Source: Bacteroidales bacterium
Lineage (GTDB): Bacteria > Bacteroidota > Bacteroidia > Bacteroidales > S143-33
Direction: 5' to 3'
Length of the DNA stretch: 5,501 nt
Assembly: GCA_027083655.1 (NCBI GenBank)
Contig: JALWNS010000171.1
Span: 1 to 5,501, forward strand
Under the pieces are notes generated by a model. It saw only the letters and a list, made by a program, of their open reading frames with translations. It searched no databases and was not told the DNA's origin. Position 1 is the first letter of the stretch; every line of letters begins with the position of its first letter. Shown here one piece after another: positions 1 to 5,501 of the stretch. Both the position numbers and the translations under genes were made by a program.

Positions 1-4
1 AAAT

Positions 5-601
5 ATGATTTTATTACTGGCCGATTTGACACAATTTGATTTATCCGCTCTGGAGGAGAATTTAGTTCCCTTGCTTACGGCAGGTGAACAGCAGGTCTAT
101 AGCCACTTTGTATCAGATAAAAGGAAAAAGGAGTGGTTGGTGGTACGCCTGTTGCTAAAGGACTATCTGGGCAGGGTGCCTCAGATAAAGTATGATTCGC
201 AAGGCAGGCCTTTTTTAAAAGATTTTGAAGGCTACCTGTCCATCAGTCATTCGCATGATTATGCCGCCGTGTGCCTGGACAGGCGACCGTGTGCTGTGGA
301 TATAGACTCTGTGTCGCGTGATTACCAGAGGCTAGCCAGCAGGTATCTTAGCCCGCAGGAGCAAGCTAATTTCCAGGGAGATAGCCGTAAACTAGCCGTG
401 GCATGGATGGCCAAAGAGGCTATGTTCAAGCTATTGCACAGGGAGAATGTTATTTTTGCAGGGCAATTGAGAGTGTTTATTGAGCAGAGTATTTCAAATT
501 TTGGCTATTTTTACGGAGAATATTTACCCGAAAAGATAAGGGTGACATTCACTTATTACAGCATAAAAAATAATTTAATCGTACTTGCCCGGTATGGATG
601 A
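5..601 (+). CDS. 4'-phosphopantetheinyl transferase superfamily protein (Sfp/AcpT-like)
   Basis: Predicted to move the 4'-phosphopantetheine arm of coenzyme A onto a conserved serine of acyl or peptidyl carrier proteins, in the cytoplasm, with Mg2+. The 198-residue product shows the family signatures in order: an arginine-containing helix (EWLVVRLLLKDYLG, about 43-56), YDSQGRPFL (63-71), ISHSHDYAAV (80-89), the metal-binding VDID (98-101, D99 and D101) and WMAKEAMFKL (134-143, with K137 and E138). These match the Sfp-type family rather than the short AcpS trimer type. The length is slightly under the usual 210-230 residues and the N-terminus begins abruptly. Only four bases precede this ATG, so the true start could lie upstream of the window. 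The gene overlaps the next one by 8 nt, suggesting translational coupling. Which carrier protein it serves cannot be read from the sequence. Confidence 0.88.
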   Translation: MILLLADLTQFDLSALEENLVPLLTAGEQQVYSHFVSDKRKKEWLVVRLLLKDYLGRVPQIKYDSQGRPFLKDFEGYLSISHSHDYAAVCLDRRPCAVDIDSVSRDYQRLASRYLSPQEQANFQGDSRKLAVAWMAKEAMFKLLHRENVIFAGQLRVFIEQSISNFGYFYGEYLPEKIRVTFTYYSIKNNLIVLARYG

Positions 602-1325
602 GTTGAATTTAGGACAAGGTAAAAAACTCGCTGTTCTGATTGATCCAGACAAGTTTGACCCAGGTCATTACAGGCCTGTGGTAGAAGCCGCAGGGCAGAG
701 GGGATTTGATTTTTTCCTTGTGGGAGGGAGCCTGACTTTTTCGCCTATTGGCCCGGTTGTGGATTTTTTGCATGAGAATACACCTCTGCCAGTGATCCTC
801 TTTCCTGGTGATGTGGAGCAGGTTTATACAGGTGCAGATGCTATTCTTTTTCTGTCCCTGATCTCGGGACGGAATAGTGAATATTTAATAGGCAAGCATG
901 TACTTGTAGCCAAGCGCCTGAAAGATAGTGGTATTCAGGTTATTCCCACAGGCTACATGTTAATAGGCGGCCAGGGTAAGACAAGTGTGGAGTATATCAC
1001 ACAGACGCATTCACTCCCAGCGGATAAACCACAGCTAGCAGTGGCTACCGCAGTAGCAGGAGAGCTTTTGGGTATGAAGCTTATTTATCTGGAGGCTGGA
1101 AGCAATGCTTCTTCTCCTGTATCCCAGGAAGTTATCTCTGCAGTTAAACAAAACATCGATGTGCCCCTGATGGTAGGTGGCGGCATACGTGATGAGCAGC
1201 AAATGACCAGGGCATACAATGCAGGCGCAGATATTGCCGTTATAGGTAGTGCACTGGAGAAGAGCCCGGCAAAGATTAAAGACTTTGTCTCTGTGGTGCA
1301 AAAGATAAAAAATCAAGAGAAATGA
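594..1325 (+). CDS. Geranylgeranylglyceryl/heptaprenylglyceryl phosphate synthase (GGGPS/PcrB family)
   Basis: A TIM-barrel prenyltransferase that joins a polyprenyl diphosphate to sn-glycerol-1-phosphate through an ether bond, the first committed step of archaeal-type ether lipids. From the ATG at 594 the product is 243 residues, the usual family length. Visible motifs are LIDPDK (15-20), VGGS (43-46), IPTGYML (117-123), YLEAGSNAS (165-173), VGGGIRD (194-200) and GADIAVIGSA (211-220). The last three are the C-terminal barrel loops that hold the glycerol-phosphate. Characterised Bacteroidota homologues belong to the group II GGGPS enzymes and use geranylgeranyl diphosphate, so that substrate is inferred here; the heptaprenyl (Bacillus PcrB) alternative is not excluded. 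A TTG at 585 would add three residues, but the ATG at 594 is preferred because it is a standard start and gives the usual N-terminus. It overlaps the upstream gene by 8 nt and shares ATGA with the downstream gene. No Shine-Dalgarno is visible. Confidence 0.9.
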   Translation: MDELNLGQGKKLAVLIDPDKFDPGHYRPVVEAAGQRGFDFFLVGGSLTFSPIGPVVDFLHENTPLPVILFPGDVEQVYTGADAILFLSLISGRNSEYLIGKHVLVAKRLKDSGIQVIPTGYMLIGGQGKTSVEYITQTHSLPADKPQLAVATAVAGELLGMKLIYLEAGSNASSPVSQEVISAVKQNIDVPLMVGGGIRDEQQMTRAYNAGADIAVIGSALEKSPAKIKDFVSVVQKIKNQEK

Positions 1326-2197
1326 GACGTTTGGGGTTAGTGATAATTCTTTTAATAATTATATTGTCTGCCTGTAATAAGAAACACCGTTTCCGGAGGA
1401 CGCCGGATGGCATACAGTATTACTTCGTAGAGAGGCATAGCCACGGACCAAAGCCATTCGTGGGTGGTGGAGCAGTGATAGATGTAAGAGTGTATTGGCA
1501 AGATTCATTGATGTTTGACTCACGTGACCTTCCAGAAAAATTTACTGTAGTTATTAATGATACAATGCCCGGCAGTATTGACCGCGCCCTGATGATGATG
1601 CACCAGGGTGATAGTGCGGTCTTTAAGCTTAATGCTATAAAGTTTCTAACCCACAAAGTTAATATGCAGATCCCTGTGGGTATGACGGCCCAGGATAGCA
1701 TGATGTTTTATATCCGTCTGAGGCAAGTGCTTTCTCCTGAAGAAGTGGAGGAGATGCACCAAAAATATCTGGATTACAGACGCAAATTAGAGCCTCAACT
1801 TATTGATGATTATATCAAGCGGCATCCAGATTATCATTTCGAGCTACAGCCAAGTGGATTGTATATAGCCAGGGTAAAAGATGGTCATGGGCTCAGGCCA
1901 TTGCCAGGCGATTCGGTCTATGTCAATTACATAGCATACTTCATCAATGGCGAACCTTTCTCGTCAACACTTAAGAAGAGACAGGTTTTCAGGTTTAAGA
2001 TAGGCGATGGGAAGGTTATACCTGGTCTGGAGATGGCTATACGCCAGATGCGTGAAGGCCAGGTCGTTTTTGTGATTATCCCGTCATATCTGGCGTATGG
2101 GGAGGAAGGCTTGTTGGACCTTATACCTCCTTATAGTCCTTTAGTTTTTCAGGTAGAGCTTAAGCAAGTTAAACCAGCACAAAGAGTATTGCATTAG
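1322..2197 (+). CDS. FKBP-type peptidyl-prolyl isomerase lipoprotein with tandem FKBP-like domains
   Basis: Predicted exported lipoprotein of 291 residues that catalyses or assists proline isomerisation in the envelope. The N-terminus has two arginines, a hydrophobic stretch (about 5-15) and a lipobox LSAC with the acylated cysteine at C18, which supports this start. A C-terminal FKBP domain spans about 194-283 and shows VYVNYIAYFINGEPF (199-213), VIPGLE (232-237), AYG (258-260) and IPPYSPLVFQVEL (268-280). In canonical FKBPs an Asp follows the Phe near F213; here it is Ser. A second FKBP-like unit at about 48-136 keeps the strand pattern, FDS (65-67) and a PGSIDRAL helix start (83-90) but lacks the YG loop and IPP strand, so it is probably degenerate. 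A charged, helical linker (about 138-170) joins them. It resembles Bacteroidota FKBP lipoproteins, including GldI-type gliding proteins, but I do not assign that role. The start overlaps the previous stop (ATGA), so it is probably translationally coupled. Confidence 0.88.
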   Translation: MRRLGLVIILLIIILSACNKKHRFRRTPDGIQYYFVERHSHGPKPFVGGGAVIDVRVYWQDSLMFDSRDLPEKFTVVINDTMPGSIDRALMMMHQGDSAVFKLNAIKFLTHKVNMQIPVGMTAQDSMMFYIRLRQVLSPEEVEEMHQKYLDYRRKLEPQLIDDYIKRHPDYHFELQPSGLYIARVKDGHGLRPLPGDSVYVNYIAYFINGEPFSSTLKKRQVFRFKIGDGKVIPGLEMAIRQMREGQVVFVIIPSYLAYGEEGLLDLIPPYSPLVFQVELKQVKPAQRVLH

Positions 2198-2200
2198 CAA

Positions 2201-2238
2201 AAAGTCCTGCTACCCCTTGGTAGCAGGACTTTGTTTTT
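2201..2238. terminator. Bidirectional intrinsic terminator between the FKBP gene and dnaN
   Basis: A perfect 14-bp inverted repeat, AAAGTCCTGCTACC (2201-2214) and GGTAGCAGGACTTT (2219-2232), encloses a CCTT loop. On the plus strand the stem is followed by G and then five Ts (2234-2238). On the minus strand the stem base runs into TTTTT. The hairpin starts 3 nt after the FKBP stop and lies 23 nt past the dnaN stop, so it can end both convergent transcripts. Confidence 0.93.
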
Positions 2239-2255
2239 ATCCAATCTTTAAGTAA

Positions 2256-3389
2256 TTATTCTTCATCAAGCATCATAGGCATCAGAAGCATAAGTTCATC
2301 TTCTTCTTCCTCGATTTTTTCTGTAGGAATAAAGAGGGCGGCACGGCTTGGATCAGACATTTCCAGACGTACTTCGTCGCTATCAAGATTGCTTAGAATT
2401 TCTGAGATGAATGTTGATTTAAAACCGATTTTTATTGGTTCGCCTTCATATTGTGCAGGTAGTGTCTCCTCTGCAGAGATAGAGAAATCAATATCCTGTG
2501 CAGATATAATCACCTCGCTTTCTTTGATGTCAAATTTAACCAGCTTGCTTGCCTCATTAGCGAACACAGATACACGACGTATAGCATTCAAGAAAAGGAG
2601 ACGGTCAATGATAAGTTTATTAGGATTCTCTGTTGGAATAACTGCTTCGTAATTAGGGAATTGGCCGTCAATTAAACGGCAAATGATTGTGTAGTCATCG
2701 ATCTGGAAAAGCGCATTACGGCTAGTATAACTTATTTTTACATCACCATCATGCTTGGCAACAATAGTTTTGAGAAGCTCTGCTGGTTTCTTTGGCAAGA
2801 TAAATTGGCTTTGCTCGGGTGCCTGGAAATCATAGCGACGGTAGCGTACCAACTTGTGCCCATCAGAAGCAACAAATGTTATATTATCTGTATTAAGTTC
2901 AAAGAGGATACCTGTCATTACCAGCTGCATGTCATCATTAGATGTACTAAAGATAGTCTTGTTAATAGCACGGAACAGTGCAGGTCCACTGATAATCAGA
3001 GAGCTAGCTTCGTTTTCATCTATTTCTGCAGGTTCTGGATATTCCTCTGTGTCATACGCTCCTATAGAGTATTTACCTGTCTGTGTGTATATGGTGACAT
3101 TTTTATTCTCGTCATTGATTTCAAAAGTAAGTGGTTGGTCTGTGAATTCTTTGAGAATATCAAGTAGACGGCGTGCTTCTATAGCAACAGAACCTTCTCC
3201 TTCTGAACTTTCTACTTGTAAGTGGCTTATGATTGTAGTCTGCAAGTCTGTACCCATGATTGTCAGCAAATCTCCCTTAAGCTCGAATTTAAAATTATCC
3301 ATCATTGGATAAGTGCTCTTAGACGGTATAACCTTGCTTACAAGTTGCAGCTTAGGGAAAATTTCATTACGTGAAACTATGAATTTCAT
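2256..3389 (-). CDS. dnaN: DNA polymerase III subunit beta (sliding clamp)
   Basis: The ring-shaped clamp that encircles DNA and tethers the replicative polymerase; it also docks repair polymerases, MutS/MutL and the delta loader subunit. The product is 377 residues, normal for the family, and has the three-domain clamp layout (about 1-125, 126-250, 251-377). Recognisable landmarks are the MKFIVSRNEIFPKLQLVSKV start (1-20), ASDGHKLVRYRR (174-185), LIDGQFPNYEAVIP (239-252) and the C-terminal LMLLMPMML (366-374), which corresponds to the MPMRL end of the E. coli clamp and contributes to the hydrophobic partner-binding pocket. An acidic stretch (EKIEEEEDE, 357-365) precedes it, and DEE follows it as a short extra tail. 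The ATG sits 5-6 nt after an A-rich GAAAAAG tract on the minus strand; no strong Shine-Dalgarno is present. dnaA is not adjacent in this window. The gene is convergent with the FKBP gene and divergent from the DUF4340-like gene. Confidence 0.98.
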   Translation of the reverse strand: MKFIVSRNEIFPKLQLVSKVIPSKSTYPMMDNFKFELKGDLLTIMGTDLQTTIISHLQVESSEGEGSVAIEARRLLDILKEFTDQPLTFEINDENKNVTIYTQTGKYSIGAYDTEEYPEPAEIDENEASSLIISGPALFRAINKTIFSTSNDDMQLVMTGILFELNTDNITFVASDGHKLVRYRRYDFQAPEQSQFILPKKPAELLKTIVAKHDGDVKISYTSRNALFQIDDYTIICRLIDGQFPNYEAVIPTENPNKLIIDRLLFLNAIRRVSVFANEASKLVKFDIKESEVIISAQDIDFSISAEETLPAQYEGEPIKIGFKSTFISEILSNLDSDEVRLEMSDPSRAALFIPTEKIEEEEDELMLLMPMMLDEE

Positions 3390-3398
3390 CTTTTTCTG

Positions 3399-3426
3399 AA
3401 TTTAAATTTTTAAATTGCTTTAGCAA
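3399..3426. repeat. Two adjacent small inverted repeats in the dnaN leader/promoter
   Basis: AATTTAAA (3399-3406) and TTTAAATT (3409-3416) form a perfect AT-only dyad around TT. Directly next to it, TTGCT (3415-3419) and AGCAA (3422-3426) form a second perfect dyad that runs into the predicted dnaN -7 element. They could be protein-binding sites or weak structures at the mRNA 5' end. In such AT-rich DNA, chance is also plausible. Confidence 0.35.
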
Positions 3427-3453
3427 ATATAATATCTCTTAGCTACTTTTGAA
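3424..3453 (-). promoter_or_regulatory. Predicted dnaN promoter (Bacteroidota -33/-7 type)
   Basis: Read on the minus strand, TATATTTG (3431-3424) matches the Bacteroidota -7 consensus TAnnTTTG exactly. Nineteen bases upstream is TTC (3453-3451) at the end of a T-rich run, one base from the -33 TTG. A start site some 5-7 nt downstream would give a leader of roughly 30 nt before the dnaN ATG. This is inferred from consensus matching only. Confidence 0.6.
3444..3451 (+). promoter_or_regulatory. Candidate -7 element for the DUF4340-like gene
   Basis: TACTTTTG on the plus strand fits TAnnTTTG and lies 37 nt before the ATG at 3489, which would leave a leader of about 30 nt. The -33 side is weak: the nearest T-rich candidate is TTAG at 3420-3423, with a 20-nt spacer. 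The element overlaps the -33 region of the predicted dnaN promoter on the other strand. Confidence 0.4.
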
Positions 3454-3488
3454 AAAAGAATAAACGAAAAATATTAAAGTTTGGGCCG

Positions 3489-4352
3489 ATGAAAAAACAA
3501 AATTTTTGGCTGGGACTTATACTTTTGTTGCTTTTAATAGCATTAGTAGTTTTCTTAAACCAGAAAATTAAGGCTAATGATAAGACTTGCAAATTTTCCC
3601 TGGATGAGATAGAGAAAATAGAGCTGGTGTTAAATAATGTTAACAAAGTAATCCTTGTTAACGATGATGGACAGTGGGTAGTAAATGGTATAGTACCGGT
3701 CAAAAAAGAGCCGTTGGAACAGCTATACTCTATTGTATCGCACATAGAGCGAAAGCAAAGGGTTAATGAGCATATATTATTTGACATAAGACAGGAGCTA
3801 ATGAATTCGCCTGAAATTAAAATTTGGAGTAATGGAAAGATTGTAAAGAGTTTTTATATTGGCCCTCCAATATCAGACTCTTCAGGTAATTATTATATGC
3901 CATCGGACGATATGCTTGCCTATGTTGTCTATGTGCCTGGACAGAAAGCAAATCTGCAAGATTATTTTAAAACAGATCCAAATTACTGGCGTGATTATCA
4001 CATTTTTAGAGGTATTATAAGCCGGGTTAAATACATAACTTACCATGAGCCCGGACAGGAGAAAAAGAAAAAAGTTATTGACTCTAGTTTGAGGCAACAA
4101 CTATCACAGATAAGCGTCTCCAGGTATATAGATGAAGCAGGGATGATAGATTCATTAAGATGGGCTGCAAAACATAGTCACTATTTATGTAGGATTGAAT
4201 TTTTCGACGGCGAACAAATACCTAAGGCTAAACTTACGTGTTTTAAGATTAATGACAGATTTTTACTTTTGTTCGAGGATTTTGGTGCAAATTCAGTAGC
4301 CGCTGTTATATCAAAAAAGGATATGGAATTATTGACCAAACTAAAAGACTGA
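3489..4352 (+). CDS. Membrane-anchored DUF4340-like protein of unknown function
   Basis: A 287-residue protein with a short positive N-terminus (MKKQ), one hydrophobic segment (about 7-24) and no lipobox, so it is probably a single-pass inner-membrane protein with a periplasmic body. After the anchor it shows the pattern I associate with DUF4340: [12 protein letters not shown] (36-47), a strand followed by DDGQWVVNG (59-67), and a helix with [14 protein letters not shown] (74-87). Further on come [17 protein letters not shown] (121-137), AYVVYVPG (144-151) and a [11 protein letters not shown] segment (163-173). Bacteroidota members I know share the YxGGP...Y, VVHIPG and WRDRTIF motifs. No catalytic residues are evident. 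DUF4340 genes are often reported near GldF/GldG-type ABC transporter genes, but none lies in this window. It is transcribed away from dnaN and followed after 58 nt by cysS. The sequence is visibly more AT-rich than the first three genes. Family assignment is from recalled motifs, hence moderate confidence. Confidence 0.7.
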   Translation: MKKQNFWLGLILLLLLIALVVFLNQKIKANDKTCKFSLDEIEKIELVLNNVNKVILVNDDGQWVVNGIVPVKKEPLEQLYSIVSHIERKQRVNEHILFDIRQELMNSPEIKIWSNGKIVKSFYIGPPISDSSGNYYMPSDDMLAYVVYVPGQKANLQDYFKTDPNYWRDYHIFRGIISRVKYITYHEPGQEKKKKVIDSSLRQQLSQISVSRYIDEAGMIDSLRWAAKHSHYLCRIEFFDGEQIPKAKLTCFKINDRFLLLFEDFGANSVAAVISKKDMELLTKLKD

Positions 4353-4372
4353 TTTTTTTGTACATTTCTTTT

Positions 4373-4380
4373 TATCTTTG
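4373..4380 (+). promoter_or_regulatory. Candidate -7 promoter element for cysS
   Basis: TATCTTTG is an exact TAnnTTTG match within the 58-nt gap, 30 nt before the cysS ATG at 4411. The matching -33 position (about 4351-4356) falls in the T-run 4353-4359 rather than on a clean TTTG, so the upstream half is only partial. It would allow cysS to be transcribed on its own. No Shine-Dalgarno precedes the ATG. Confidence 0.5.
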
Positions 4381-4410
4381 TATCCCAAAACAAGTTTAAC
4401 CCCCATAGCA

Positions 4411-5501
4411 ATGAACAAAGATTTGTATGTTTATAACTCGTTGACCAGGAAAAAGGAGAAATTTGAACCTATTAACCCGCCATACGTGGGAATGTATGTA
4501 TGTGGCCCAACTGTTTACGGTGACCCACACTTAGGACATGCCCGTGCAGCTGTAACCTTTGATGTAGTGTTCCGTTATCTTAAATATCTTGGATTTAAGG
4601 TTCGTTATGTTAGCAATATTACAGACGTGGGGCATCTGGAGCATGATGCAGACGAAGGGGAGGATAAGATTGCGAAAAAGGCTCGTGTAATGCAATTAGA
4701 GCCAATGGAGGTTGCTAATTATTATACCCGCCGCTACCAGGATTCCATGCGCAGGATGAATGTTTTACCACCATCTATACAGCCATTGGCTAGTGGTCAT
4801 ATACCTGAGCAGATAGAGATGGCAGAGAAGATTCTCAAAAACGGCTTTGCATACGAAAGTAATGGTTCGGTTTATTTTGACCTTGAGAAGTTTAGCAAGG
4901 TTTATCCTTATGGTAAGCTTTCGGGCAAAAAGCTTGAAGACCTGATTGCAGAGAGCCGCGAACTTCAAGGAACAAAGGAAAAGCATAATCCATTTGATTT
5001 TGCACTGTGGAAGAAAGCAGATCCCCGTCATATAATGCGTTGGCGCTCTGAGTGGAGCGAAGGTTTCCCCGGCTGGCACCTCGAATGCTCGGCAATGAGT
5101 ACTAAATACCTGGGCGAGCAGTTTGATATACATGGTGGCGGTATGGATCTGCAGTTCCCCCACCACGAGAGTGAGATAGCCCAATCTGTTGCGGCTAATG
5201 GCAAGGAACCGGTTAAATACTGGATGCACAACAATCTGGTCACAATAAATGGCCAGAAGATGAGCAAATCATTAGGTAATTTTATAACGCTTTTTGAACT
5301 GTTTGATGGAGAAAAACCCGACGATGGCCGCCAGTTGCCATTGAGCCGTACTTTTAGCCCAATGATTGTCCGTTTCTTCATCCTGCAGTCCCATTACCGT
5401 AGTCCTTTGGATTTCTCTGAGCAGGCACTCGAGGCAGCAGAAAAAGGGTTTAAACGCTTGATGAATGGTCTGAAAACCCTGGATCGACTTTCGCCATCGT
5501 C
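4411..5501 (+). CDS. cysS: Cysteinyl-tRNA synthetase, 5' portion (runs off window)
   Basis: A class I aminoacyl-tRNA synthetase that activates cysteine with ATP and charges tRNA-Cys in the cytoplasm. The reading frame is open from the ATG to the window edge, giving 363 complete codons of an expected 480-500. The HIGH motif appears as HLGH (40-43) and KMSKS is at 283-287. The zinc ligands expected from the E. coli enzyme are present: C31 (in [18 protein letters not shown]), C226 (GWHLECSAM), and H251 and E255 ([11 protein letters not shown]). Other landmarks are [19 protein letters not shown] (68-86) and [15 protein letters not shown] past residue 310. After KMSKSLGN the protein has a longer loop (about 291-315) than E. 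coli CysS; I recall this as usual in Bacteroidota. The catalytic half is intact; the C-terminal anticodon-binding part lies beyond the window. Confidence 0.98.
   Translation, partial: MNKDLYVYNSLTRKKEKFEPINPPYVGMYVCGPTVYGDPHLGHARAAVTFDVVFRYLKYLGFKVRYVSNITDVGHLEHDADEGEDKIAKKARVMQLEPMEVANYYTRRYQDSMRRMNVLPPSIQPLASGHIPEQIEMAEKILKNGFAYESNGSVYFDLEKFSKVYPYGKLSGKKLEDLIAESRELQGTKEKHNPFDFALWKKADPRHIMRWRSEWSEGFPGWHLECSAMSTKYLGEQFDIHGGGMDLQFPHHESEIAQSVAANGKEPVKYWMHNNLVTINGQKMSKSLGNFITLFELFDGEKPDDGRQLPLSRTFSPMIVRFFILQSHYRSPLDFSEQALEAAEKGFKRLMNGLKTLDRLSPS

Noticed and set aside
585..593. TTG at 585 as the start of the GGGP synthase
   Set aside because: It adds only MPG before a normal ATG at 594, and the IDPDK motif sits at its usual distance from the ATG start.
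1035..1701. Minus-strand open frames opposite the GGGPS and FKBP genes (1035-1316, 1420-1701)
   Set aside because: They are antisense to clear genes, and their translations show no domain or signal features.
2751..3167. Plus-strand open frames opposite dnaN (also 2389-2652 and 2854-3312)
   Set aside because: They lie entirely within the strongly conserved dnaN gene on the other strand, and their translations show no domain pattern.
3476..3483. AAAGTTTG as a -7 element for the DUF4340-like gene
   Set aside because: It lacks the TA of TAnnTTTG and lies only 5 nt before the ATG, too close for a transcription start.
4353..4360. T-run after the DUF4340-like gene as an intrinsic terminator
   Set aside because: No GC-rich stem precedes the Ts, so read-through into cysS remains possible.
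3443..4411. Minus-strand open frames opposite the DUF4340-like gene (3443-3787, 3882-4100, 4181-4411)
   Set aside because: They are the complement of a gene with a membrane anchor and family motifs; the hydrophobic look of their products follows from the AT-rich complement.
4765..5381. Minus-strand open frames opposite cysS (4765-5229, 4892-5095, 5028-5381)
   Set aside because: They are antisense to a conserved synthetase with intact motifs, overlap each other, and have no recognisable protein features.
1..5501. Defence system, mobile element, CRISPR array, tRNA or riboswitch
   Set aside because: Almost all of the window is occupied by six recognisable genes; the longest gap is 99 nt and contains no repeat array, transposase, tRNA-like fold or long structured leader.

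Overview
The window looks like an ordinary core-genome segment of a Bacteroidota bacterium of moderate to low GC. Four signs point there: near-absence of Shine-Dalgarno sequences before start codons, intergenic matches to the Bacteroidota -7 promoter element TAnnTTTG, a geranylgeranylglyceryl-phosphate synthase of the type found in this phylum, and a FKBP-type lipoprotein plus a DUF4340-like membrane protein with phylum-typical motifs. I cannot fix the order or genus.

Left part (1-2240, plus strand): three tightly packed genes that overlap end to end. They are a 4'-phosphopantetheinyl transferase (acyl/peptidyl carrier activation), a GGGP synthase (ether-lipid precursor synthesis) and a tandem-FKBP lipoprotein (periplasmic or outer-membrane folding factor). 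The 8-nt and 4-nt overlaps imply one transcript with translational coupling. Its promoter lies upstream of the window. It ends at a strong 14-bp hairpin terminator that also faces the convergent dnaN gene.

Middle part (2256-3488): dnaN, the DNA polymerase III beta clamp, is on the minus strand and complete. It is followed (in plus coordinates) by a 99-nt AT-rich divergent intergenic region. That region holds a good minus-strand promoter for dnaN, a candidate overlapping plus-strand promoter, and two small inverted repeats in the dnaN leader.

Right part (3489-5501, plus strand): a single-pass membrane-anchored DUF4340-like protein of unknown function, a 58-nt gap with a candidate promoter, and the 5' portion of cysS (cysteinyl-tRNA synthetase), which runs off the window end.

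The genes serve housekeeping roles (carrier-protein activation, lipid precursor, protein folding, replication, tRNA charging). I found no mobile element, CRISPR array, RNA gene or defence system, and nothing that amounts to a new biological system. The items most worth a second look are the bacterial GGGP synthase in its operon, the degenerate N-terminal FKBP domain, and the compact dnaN/DUF4340 divergent control region.
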